From positions 62,001-126,000 of the forward strand of contig JAPTYO010000054.1 in assembly GCA_036873135.1 (NCBI GenBank): a stretch of 64,000 bases of DNA, written 5' to 3'. Each line of letters begins with the position of its first letter. The first letter of the stretch is position 1. Origin of the DNA: Clarkia xantiana subsp. parviflora. Lineage: Eukaryota > Streptophyta > Magnoliopsida > Myrtales > Onagraceae. Positions 1 to 10,600 of the stretch are shown here, piece by piece. The notes below the pieces were generated by a model that was not told where the DNA came from, searched no databases, and was given only the letters and a program-made list of their open reading frames with translations. Both the position numbers and the translations under genes were made by a program.

Positions 1-105
1 CAACAATGCAATTGGCTAATTCATCAATTGGCTAATTATTAATAATACATTATTGAGAGGGATAATAAAGAAAAAAAAACTAGTATTTTTACGATTTGAC
101 ACATA

Positions 106-310
106 GGTGTGTGTTTGGATTGTTGTATGTAATGTGTGATATATTATGAGATTACGTTTAATATTACATCAAATCACGTTGTTTGATAATTCAAACGATG
201 TAATTTGAGTTTTGTAATATGAATTGAATTGTAATATGTAATTACGATAGATTGGTCGACAAAACCCGCCAACTCGTTGAGTTAGCCCTCGATTGGAATG
301 TGATATTACT
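106..310. repeat. Left-end-like fragment of Harbinger-like TIR element
   Basis: The sequence starts GGTGTGTGTTTGGATTG and continues with repeated (G)TAATGTGNGATNNNATTA and TTACATC words. The same words occur in the same order at the left end of the element at 28135. A matching right end lies at 2240-2403, so the two may be the ends of one 2.3-kb element. The 3-bp flanks (ATA and TAA) do not match, so I list the ends separately. Confidence 0.4.
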
Positions 311-1661
311 GTTAGGATTATATAGTGTTTATTATTTTTAAATGGATAAACTACTTTGATTGGTCATTTCTTCGTGATTATTATATACTACTATTATTTA
401 TTTTATTAGTATTATTACTAAAAATTAGATTATATTTTTATTTGTTTATTGTTATTAATATTTATTAAATAATTAAAGTATTCCTCTTATGTTTTTATAA
501 GTACTAGTTATTAATGCGTGCGCTGCACGCGTATCGGTCGTCTAAATTTCAAGATATATAATTTATCTTAAGCTTTCTAATATGATAATATTTAATTAAT
601 ACATTGGCAACTTGAGGGACAGGGAGAAAAAAAGAACGACACAATGTAATTCATAACGAAAAAAATAGAAAGATGATAATTAGTTACAAAATTAACTATT
701 GTTTTCCATTACGGTATGGCGTGAGTTATTAACGACAAAGTTGTATCTAACTCATCAACTTGAGGAGTGAAGAATGTAAACCCTTACTTAACCACTTAGA
801 GTCATTAGTGGAACAGTTTGACCATTACAAACGTAACTATACACTTTCCATGCAATTTTATACCATAATACCAACAAATATTGATTTAACGCTAAATAAA
901 AATTCAATTCATTAAAATCAAAAGTTTATACTTGACTTTACGTCAATTGCTTATTTAAAATAAATCCTAATTAGGTTGTACACAATTTGATTAAATTGAC
1001 AGATGGAAGAACAATATTAATAGTTAGAGACCCTAAATGATGGACGATGAGTAATATGTTATCCGTAAAAGGTCAAAATTCAAGAACATTTGTTGACACA
1101 TACAAAAAATCTCAACATGTACTCTAAGTGTACACGAGTTGAATACATATCATACTTTGGGGGTGACTCGAATTTATAGGTATATTGCATTAAGAAGTTA
1201 ATGATAATTAATGTAACATGTAAGTTAAGTGACTTAGCAAAAAAATTAATGCAATTTAACTAATGAAAATTTTAGTACCACTCAAATATAGTAGGGGACT
1301 AAATCATCAATTTTTTAAATCACTAATGTCTGATGTTTATTGAACTCACCTTAAATATTTATTCAACTACTAATTAGGATATACCTAATATGATTACAAA
1401 CACAAGAACTAAATCAATAGTTCGAGTCAATAAGTATTGGACATTGAGTAACATGGTATATGTAAAGTCAAACTTCAGGAACTACGGTTGATCCATATTT
1501 TGATAGGTTATATGAGTTGGCAAGTGACTGATTTATGTGATACAAAAATGTCAACGGGCGGAACATCCCCAAATCTGTGATATGGTAAATGAAACAATGC
1601 ATGCACCTGACATTTGCATATGTTGAATGCATATCATATGTTAAGGCTGACTCTAATTGAT
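311..1661. other. AT-rich intergenic DNA, no gene recognised
   Basis: No long reading frame and no RNA gene is visible. The stretch is AT-rich and full of stop codons, and probably belongs to old transposon DNA between the Harbinger-like ends at 106 and 2403. Confidence 0.5.
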
Positions 1662-1882
1662 GGATTCAAATCTCCTGCCCACTCTTCATGCCCCAGATTG
1701 TGCCTCACCATTTAGATTTTGACACGTGTCCTTGAGTTTAATTTTCCTTCAAGGTTTCACCAATCCCAGTAGGGTTTTAGAGAAGAAAAAAAATATTAAT
1801 TACACACAAAACACGTGTCAAAATCTTAACAGTGAGACACGATCTGAAACAGCAAGAAGAGTGGGGCAGGAGATATGCATCC
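1662..1882. mobile_element. MITE family A, copy 1 (9-bp TSD)
   Basis: A 221-bp element with terminal inverted repeats: GGATTCAAATCTCCTGCCC on the left, and a right end that reads as its near complement (GGGGCAGGAGATATGCATCC). It is flanked by an exact 9-bp direct duplication CTAATTGAT at 1653-1661 and 1883-1891. The interior contains GACACGTGTCC and AACACGTGTCA in inverted orientation. Two further copies are at 26699 and 31123. A 9-bp duplication fits Mutator-type transposition; there is no coding capacity. Confidence 0.85.
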
Positions 1883-2239
1883 CTAATTGATAAGTTTATT
1901 GGATTGAGAATTTAATAATAACTACGGCGACCTGTCAATTAAGCGAAGTTAAAAAATAAAAATAAAAAAATTTAACAAAATGATTTTTAAGTAATATAGT
2001 AAAGATAAATAGATGGGTCTCAAAGATAATAAGGACTAAATCATCAATTTTATAAAGTTATTGGAACTAAATATTATATAATAATAATAATATAATAAAA
2101 AAATGTTGAAAATGTACATATTGGGGTGAGGACAACCCTCACTTTTTATATTGGTATAAAGATTTTTTTTTTTTTACTATTATCATTATTATTACGATAT
2201 ACTTCACTCATAAATAGTTTAATTTTATAATAATAAGTA

Positions 2240-2403
2240 AATCACATTACAATATACATTAGAAAACTTTATAATCTAAGATTACACTCAACATTGCAAT
2301 TTAACATTACATCACTAATTACAAATGGGTCCGTTAAGTAAGCACGTTTTACTTATAATTTCACTTTTTAAGTAATATCACATTATATCCATCCATGCAC
2401 CCC
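2240..2403. repeat. Right-end-like fragment of Harbinger-like TIR element
   Basis: The stretch is rich in AATCACATTACA and TAACATTACATC words and ends CATCCATGCACCCC followed by TAA. This resembles the right end at 29814 (CATCCAAACGCCCCC then TAA). It may pair with the left end at 106. Confidence 0.45.
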
Positions 2404-3917
2404 TAAAATTCAACTTTTAATGAAAGTAGATATTATTTAATAATAGTAAATATTTTTGTGCATTGTTAAGTTCTAAAAGTGTTAATTATGCACATAGTAT
2501 AGCTAGCGTTGATACGAAGGAACCTTGAAATTGATTTAACACGTAAACGACATTAATTTATATTTGTTTGGAAGGGTGCGTTTTATACGAGATATGTAAT
2601 CCGGGCCGGTTGGGAGTATGATCGGAAAGAGAAAGGAGTATATAATAATAATAATAATATATTGTAATGTTTCACGTTACTGTATGTTTAAGGGTTCGGT
2701 TAAAATAAACACGAGTTTATTTAAACTTAATTTATGAGTCATCAGATTATGCATGTATAAAAACACTTTTAAGAATTAAAAATGATTCATAAACAATATT
2801 TTAATTTATTCTGAATTGTTGCGATGCAAGTGATAAATTAGTCAAGAAGTCTCACAGTGAAGCAAACGATCATCTGATGCAACTTGCAAGTGAATGATAG
2901 TTGATAGTTTTTGAACAGACATATATTACAGATACTAACTATCATACAAATCCTAAAGGATACGTACGTACACAGCGGAAAACAATATATATGCATGATT
3001 TGATTACATAAATTATTAGATAGAGAATCCAACAAATTAATTAATTAATTAACCAAACAGCTAGCTAGCTCTACGAATCAGCAAAGGGTCAGGAAGGGAA
3101 CCACCTTCCAATTCTCTGAATCTCTTTGTCTCGTCCCGCCAAGCAATCCTCCTTTTTTCCCGCTCACTCCTTTCCCACTTCTCTAATTTATCTCCCACTC
3201 CATTTAATTTCCAGCTACCTCTTTCTTTCTTTCTTTTACTTATTTATTACTCTACCCCATCCTCAATATATACAATTTGCATCCCCATCCCTCTACTTTT
3301 TGCATTATCACAACATTGCCACTCAAAAGCTGAATTAATAGTTAGTAATCAGTCATTGGGGTTGCAAGATATATACAACGTGCATCATCATTTTAAACTT
3401 TACTTCTATATATGTAAGTAAATCAATTGCGAAAGTCATTTCAGATTAATCGATTTGCACTTTATAATCACATGCATGTTATATAATTTGTCAAACTTGG
3501 TCCGACCAAAACAACGAGTGTATAAATTAGTAACTTAATTAGTAATATAGATTTCAATAACAAATTAACAAGTTATATGTACGTACAGGTTCATGTAAAT
3601 GAATGGAATAAATTCCCCAGGATGAAGAAATTTGTGACATTCAAACATTTTAATTAGTGGGAGTTTTACAAAGTATAGGGTTATCAATAGCAACTTATTA
3701 TAATATATATTCACTTTGACTTATAATGATTTCCTCTACATATTATTTAACCATATCTCGATGGATCACTTGTATATATATATATATTCCCCACGTTCAC
3801 TCCCCCTAGCTAGCTAGCTAGAGTTACATTGAAATCCATGCCGTAGGAAATGAATATTAAATCCCTCCTCGATCGATCAGTTTTCGAAACCACACGACAC
3901 GTTATTGTTATAGTTTA
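2404..3917. other. Intergenic DNA upstream of the DVL gene
   Basis: No coding region is supported; two 65-70-codon frames here have low-complexity, non-conserved translations. The stretch holds a pyrimidine-rich block near 3126-3310 and GCTAGCTAGC tandem motifs near 3060 and 3806. It probably contains the upstream promoter of the DVL peptide gene. Confidence 0.5.
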
Positions 3918-3921
3918 TGTA

Positions 3922-3929
3922 TATAAATA
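3922..3929 (+). promoter_or_regulatory. TATA box of DVL peptide gene
   Basis: TATAAATA sits 156 bp before the ATG of the DVL gene. This would put transcription start near 3955 and leave a 5' leader of about 130 nt that is pyrimidine-rich near its middle. Start-site data are not available; this is an inference from position and consensus. Confidence 0.55.
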
Positions 3930-4084
3930 CTTGGCCACCTTAGAATCCTGAAACCCAAGCTCTGCGTCGAGCTTTTTTTTTACGAAAGCCTTTCCTTGAT
4001 CAAACAAGCAACTCCTTCTTCGTTTCTTTTTCTGTCTACATATATACATTTTTTTTTACAATAATAATTGTTGAATAGAGCGTT

Positions 4085-4255
4085 ATGGCTGAAGTTCACC
4101 ACATCAACTGCAAGTACATCGAGGGGAAGAGATCAAAGGGCAATGGACTAACACGGAAATGCGCGTCATTGGTGCGGAAGCAACGTGCTCGTATTTACAT
4201 CCTCCGACGTTGCGCCACCATGCTTCTCTGTTGGTACATCCATGACGACGAGTAA
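4085..4255 (+). CDS. DVL/ROTUNDIFOLIA-like small polypeptide
   Basis: A 56-residue reading frame without introns. Residues 22-50 carry the DVL/RTF domain: LTRKCASLVRKQRARIYILR followed by RCATMLLCW, with the family's conserved KCASLV, QRAR-Y-RRC and C-W residues. Family members are plasma-membrane-associated plant peptides that restrict polar cell proliferation in leaves and other organs when over-expressed; the domain itself is the active part. The N-terminus is short and basic, as in the shortest DVL members. The ATG lies in a favourable context (TTATGG) after a TATA box and an apparently intron-free leader. The gene is shorter than common ORF cut-offs and easily missed. I am confident of the family but not of the ortholog. 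Confidence 0.93.
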   Translation: MAEVHHINCKYIEGKRSKGNGLTRKCASLVRKQRARIYILRRCATMLLCWYIHDDE

Positions 4256-4519
4256 TATTATTGCATGCCGTATCTCCAAAATTAATACGTATTCTAGCTA
4301 GCTAGCTACACGACCGTTCTGCTTGTGCTGTCGGAATATATATTGTTCCGATCAGCCACCGGGTTTTTCGGTTTTCTAGCTAGCTAACTTCTCTGCATGC
4401 AATATATATATATATATATATAGCTAATTAATTCTTTCGTATTTTGTGGGGTTTCATCTTGAGGTGCATGTTAGGCCCAGTTGATCAGTAATTCTCAGCT
4501 CAGGTCTTCTGCATTTTTC

Positions 4520-4592
4520 GCCCTGTGTTCTTGTCAATTTTTTACCCTAACTGCCTACACACATGCAGTTAGGGTTTTTTTGAGCACAGGGG
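4520..4592 (+). other. Stem-loop in DVL 3' region
   Basis: The inner stem ACCCTAACTGC (4544-4554) pairs perfectly with GCAGTTAGGGT (4565-4575) around a 10-nt loop. An outer stem pairs CCCTGTGTTC (4521-4530) with GAGCACAGGG (4582-4591), allowing one G-U pair. Runs of T flank the inner stem. It lies about 270 bp after the DVL stop, within a plausible 3' UTR. The function is unknown. Confidence 0.5.
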
Positions 4593-6364
4593 GAGGGAGG
4601 TTTATGGCGGATTTGAGCTTGTTTTGACAGCTGGGCTTTAAGCACATCCAGATTGGAGTTTATACTACAATTATATATGGAAGAATATACATACATATAT
4701 AATATATATATATAATGATGTGTAATAATAAGAAATTAGAAAATAAGGGTACTTTACTTTGTCCCATAATAATAATAATAATAATATAATTAAAGAGATA
4801 CTTTTTCTCTTTAGTTATATATATTGCACTTTCATATATATATATATATTCTAGCTACTTTGTGATCGTTTTTATGTTGTAATAAGTGGATATTCATGAT
4901 CCACAGTTATGTAGGATTGTAATAAGGTATCTATAATAATACTGATACCGACCAAGGTGTATTAATAAGTATTTATTAATATGTATTCTGTATGTATTTT
5001 CCGCTTAAGAAAATTTTGGATGCCTAATTTATTCTGCATGCAATCCCCTATCATAGCGGAAGCTTGATTGCTCTCTCTCTAATTTGGTACTAACTAAATC
5101 CAAGTAACCAACAAGTAAAGTAAAACGAGTTATACTTTTTACAACTTTTAAAGCGAATTGAGTTTCAATCACAGTTAAGACAACACCTTAGGTAAAAGCT
5201 TTAATTAATATTAATACTTTCGGTCTGAAACGTATCGAATATAAAAAAAGTTGTATTAACTATAATAATCTGGCTTTCGGCAAAAAAAATTTAATTAATA
5301 ATCTGGTCAAGAGAAATTAACACTTGGATTGGTATAATTGTGCAAATTAAAACAAGTTAATCAGTACTTGTATTAATTAATGGAGTGATCAACTAACTGT
5401 ACATATTGTACTGATAGAACCTGATCAGATCTGAGTTATAAAGGAGGGAGGGGCAGCACAAGGCTTAAGGCCGAAACGTTTCATAACTATTAGAGGGACC
5501 CACCCGTTTATTAAGATTGTAATTCACTCTCGACAGAGATAAATACGCTTTAAATGACTCTAATCGATTAAGTTAGTGAATTATTGATAGATTATTTAAA
5601 TATTTTTCCTTTTATAATATAAATCACCCGACAGTGGTATAGAAGAACTGGAGTGCTGATCTGAATTCTGAACCACCGGCAGGCAAGTACAGATACTTCC
5701 AAAAGATTATTATTTGTTTGCCCGATACTTCCTAGGAGATTGTTGAGTTTCAAATTATTATTATTATTTTTGGTAGAAGAGTTTCAAAAGTTGGAAAATA
5801 CAACAAAATAACTACTTATTTATGTGGTAGAGTTGCAGCAGGATAATTAAGGCGCATCGGCACATAACTATATCTTGTGCCATAATTTTTTAAGTAAATA
5901 ATTAGCAATTTACTAGTTGAATATTGGACTTGAACAATTTCCTAGCTTAATATTGTTTTGACCATTTGTTACTTAAACATATAAAAGATTGCAATACCTT
6001 GATCTCATCTAATTTTACTAATTGCTATTAAAGGATGATCTAAATTAAAGGATGATGAGAATTTGCACATTGTTATTCTTTCTACAAATTGCTGGAAGAA
6101 TTTCGGGAATATTTGCAATTTATTCTTACTGAATTTTAGCAAAAACCCTAAATTTTCGTTAGCAAGTTGCTAATTAACCCTCACGGTAAATTTAAAGAAG
6201 TAACTCTTTTTATTTGATGATGATGATTGTGATGGCAATGGCATTACCAGTAAAAATTATTCTAAATGTGAAACAACATGCTATAAGGAGCCATCTAGGA
6301 CATCCCTCGAGAAAGCAATAGAAAAGAAAGATGGCAATGGACAAGTTATACATACTATATTTGG
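4593..6364. other. Intergenic DNA, no gene recognised
   Basis: AT-rich sequence with short TA and AATA runs, for example near 4400, 4700 and 4830. I see no reading frame with conserved features and no clear terminal repeats. Confidence 0.5.
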
Positions 6365-7423
6365 GAAAAATCATCTATACTATATATCTATTCATGGTAA
6401 TTCAAACACATACATGTGTGACCTTGAGTTCCGTTTTCTGAATTACCCATGCACGCTCTTTTAAAACGCGCGCGATGGCCGAGCGCTCTTCTAAAACGTG
6501 CACAGTTTCCTTAATTCAGTTTTTAGTGTTTGTGTCAATAATTAGAGACGAATTAATGTTTTTGATAAGGCGCGCTCTTCTAAATAGTGGGCGGCCTAAT
6601 GGTCAAAACCGCGCTTGTTTGAACCGTGTCTGTCAAAAACTGCATGGGTGACAGAAACAGTTTACCCGCGCGCTCTTCTAATAAAGAGCGTGCAAATCAC
6701 GTGTTCTTCAGAAGAGCGCGCGGGGGCTCTATAAGTACTTTCGCGCACGATTTGCACGTCATTGTCTCTATTCCCTCTCAAAAAAATTCTCAAAATCTCT
6801 TAAACAATTTCCAAACTTTTTCCTAATTGCTTGACTGATTGTCATTCATGGCTCCTCGACGGCGACTTGGTAGATAGGCGGGGAAGGCACCAGTTGAGAA
6901 ACTAGTTGATTCGTCAGTTCTCTACGACCAATAACGTCATCTAACTCAAAGTGCTCAATTAGATATGGTAATGCATTTTATTAGCAATTTAAATTTAAAA
7001 ATGTTTATTAGTATAAACAGTAATTTATATGGGTAGATTTAAATATTTAAAATGTTGTATTTGTAGATATTTTATTAGTTTTACAAATAATATAATGCTT
7101 ACAAGAAATTTGTTAAAGAAATACGAAATCTTATAGAACCCCGCGTCCTCTTCAAAAGAGCGCGTTGTTAAACCGTGTCTGTCAGCCTCACAGTTTTAAC
7201 AGACACGGTTCCTAACGGTCAAATTTTTTACCGTTAGGCCGTGCGCTCTTCAAAAGAGCGCGCGTTAATCAAAACACTAATTAGCCCTAATTAGTGACAA
7301 ACACTAAAGGAAACCACTCGTTTTTTAGAAGAGTGCGCATGGGTAATTCAAAAAACGGAACATAAAGTCACACATATACATATGTGTTTGAGTTAGTATG
7401 CATAGGTATATAGGTGATTTTTC
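6365..7423. mobile_element. Degenerate TIR transposon (MULE-like) with GCGCTCTTC repeats
   Basis: Inverted termini of roughly 100 bp. The left side begins GGGAAAAATCATCTATA and runs through CAAACACATACATGTGTGAC to GAATTACCCATGCACGCTCTT; the right side is the near reverse complement, ending TGATTTTTC at 7423. Inside, the motif GCGCTCTTC(TAA) or its complement GAAGAGCGC appears at least seven times. A TATA-like CTATAAGT near 6728 precedes a short coding remnant at 6849 that opens MAPRRRLGR and then hits stops; later residues in the same frame read SSVLYDQ. This resembles the N-terminus of plant-mobile-domain proteins carried by some Mutator-like elements, but that match is from memory and weak. 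No clean TSD was found. Confidence 0.6.
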
Positions 7424-7628
7424 GTGAAAAGACACTCTTCCTGAAGGCAGGACAAGGAGCTGGTTGCTTCTCTCTAAGGTTCTGTAAGTAGACAGAGTAG
7501 CTTTTACTGCCATAGCCGATACATCTCTAGCTAGCTCATCAAAATAATAACCATTATACATGTGTTGTTATCATGCTGCCAAGACGTGGGACGAAAGGCG
7601 TGGAAATAATCATGATGAAGAGAAGATA

Positions 7629-10600
7629 CTAGTAATCGGATAGCTGGTCATTCCAGTCCTTGAATAGCAGCATCATGTATAGAGGCACGTTAACCGCAGC
7701 TATAACGATTATCATTTGCAAGAGCCGAACCAGTCTATGTATAACCACCTTGCTCCAAGATTTGCCTCCTCCTTTCACTCCCATCTTCCCTCCCCCTTCT
7801 GTATTTATTATATCGATATTCGTAGACTCCTCTGTTTCTTGATTCTGTTTTCTGGCTATTGCCCTTATCACAGCATTTCCCCTTTAAATCACAGACAGAC
7901 ACCATCAGTAATCAATCAAACACATCGGGTTTCAATTTGAAGCAATCAATTGAGATCAAGTCCATAGTTATTATATGTCAAAAGGAGAAGGATCCAAATT
8001 CAAGAAGCATTATGAATAGCAAAGGGTTGCACCTTTCGATGGATCCCGTGTCACTTGGACGCCTAGGAGGGGCTGCCAAGCTTTTTCTAACGAGATGCAT
8101 CGACCCTTCTGCATCCCAGATCATCTCATACTCACCATCATCATCGTCACTTTTCTCTTTTCTTCCTTGTACAAAAAAGTTAGAGCGCAGCAGCTCAATG
8201 AATGAAGCTAATTGATCCCAAGCGCTCTTGCTGCTTGTGGGCCAGAAGAGGATGGCTAGGAGGGTCAGGACGAACATCACAATATACCTGATAAAAATAT
8301 GACCAACCATGCATTTAGAAATAAAGGGAAAAATCAACTGCCTATCCTTAGCTGTTCATTATTACCTACCCTATGTAGATATGTAGCTGCGTTGGAAGGA
8401 AGCACAACTGAGTCAAAACTGCTTCTTCACTCGATGAATTGGACACCGTAAAGTTGGCGATGGACATAAGCATGAAAGAAGGGTATAAGTTCCCTTGTTG
8501 CCAGCTTACGGTTCCCACGGTCATCTGCTTATGTGTTGCAATGCGATGTCATCTCTCATTAGTAAAACTATTTAAATAAAAAAGTTGTTTTTACCATGAC
8601 TAGTTGCTTTTACCTCCTTGATGGACCTATCTTTTGACTCGTGTCTCACCACACATTGATCGTGATCATGTCCTGATAAAACAAGTATCTACACAGGTAG
8701 TTTCACATGTCTAATTAGTTGCTGCAAATACAATAAGGAATGCTTCCATGACAAATAAAGTGGCTTACGGGTTTAATTAAGTTTAGCAAGCGACTTGAAG
8801 ATTCCTCCGAGACATAGTTTTGGTACCTGTACTACTCGAAGTTCAAATTCAAACTTTGGTATAGCAAACCAGTTCAATCAACATGACTAGAAAGGGTATT
8901 TAGGTGTGGTTCCAACTTCCAAGTTATTTGACCGAAACAAAAATGACTGAGAACGGAGACTTACCAAATTCCTTGATCTGGTCCACCTCTCTTAATTCTC
9001 TGAATATCAGACAGAATCGAGTCACCTCAAGTGCCTTGTATAAGGTCAATCATCATAACAATTTATTTATTTTTGCTCCCTTTTGGCTAGGCAAAGCTAT
9101 CGCTAAGTTAAGTAAATCACGAGCAGGGGAAAATAAAGTGTAAATATGCAGCTAACCCATACTCATATTATATCTGGAGAGAAACTAGGAACCATAATAA
9201 ACGACAAACGGTAGATACTTGGCACTTAATATAAGCTGCCTCGTATTCAACATTACTGAAAGTGAGGATAATACCTGATTTATGATTGGAGACTTGCGAC
9301 GAGGTCCGCAGTCAGTCTGATTAGGGCGATACAACGGAATGTGGGTCAACAGAACTCTTGGATCAGACTGCAAATCTACAGGAGGGAAACAGAAGGAAAA
9401 AAAAAAAAGAGAGGAGAATTTTAGATTTCTCAGCAAAAAAAATGGTAACATCTAAATGTCACAAATTGATCAGCAGATGCAAAAAGATCAGCTAATTCAT
9501 ACCTGAAGATGCATTCTTCACAAAATCCCAGGTCAAGGAAGCATGCCTTTTTTGTGAATCACCTGCATCAGCATATACGATAATAAGCTTACCCTATGAA
9601 CAAGAAATTCAATATTCTTTTTAACACAGAAAATAAGAAAACTAACAACCATTATCAATACTTTAATGTCACTAGTTAGTTGTTGATGCAAATAGCCATT
9701 ATGCAGAAGAAACAATCAGATAAAGAAACTATAGTTGAACAAGATTTTTGCCTCATTCACCATCTAGAGATTGAGAATCAATGGCAATGAAGTCCACTTT
9801 TCCAACTCTGAACTTGTAGTTGCTCGTCCCAAACTCATCCTCGTATCGACTAATTGCCTGAATTGAAATAAAGAATAATACTTTACACGTATTTTTAGCT
9901 ATTTTTATGAACTCTTAAACCATTACAAGTACTAAAGATATCACTTTTAAATTCTACTAATCTAGTCTTCACACACAGTATCAAGTAAGTGGGCAGTACA
10001 ATTGTATGCAAATATACGATACCTCTGGCTTGTAAGAATGAAGGCCTGAATAACCAATATCGTGGTTTCCAGAAATGTAATAAACCGGGAAATCTTTGTG
10101 TTTTCCGTGAGCCTTTAGATCGAAGATATGCTTAAAGCGATTTAAACTTTCCTGCCATCTGCAAAAGCACTAAGTGACTTGAGAAATTTTGCTATATACA
10201 GACCTAAAATAACACATTCAATGAAGAAATGTTTAAACGACATATTAGTTAGTCTCTATATTGCATACGCTGGCTGGACGTTACTTTCATTCTAATAGTG
10301 CATATATTGTATCATCTAGAAGGTCATTCTAGATTAATTCTGATGTTACGCCACATATTGAGTATCGAAGTAACTGGTCATCAGGAAAAGAAGAAATAAG
10401 AGAAAAATATTACTCTTGATCGGATAAATAAGGGCCACCATCAGAGTAATCACCCAAAAATATGACAGCGTCAGGCTTGAAAGGAAGAATGGAACCGATG
10501 TATGCTCTCCGCATGTACAGATCCGCATAAAAATGCACAATTCCTGAAGCGAGTGATTTTGGGTCAAGTGGAAGGGATGTTCTATCCATGAGCTGTAAGA

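Noticed and set aside
7859..8215. 118-codon plus-strand frame
   Set aside because: Antisense shadow of exons 12 and 13 of the phosphoesterase gene; no domain.
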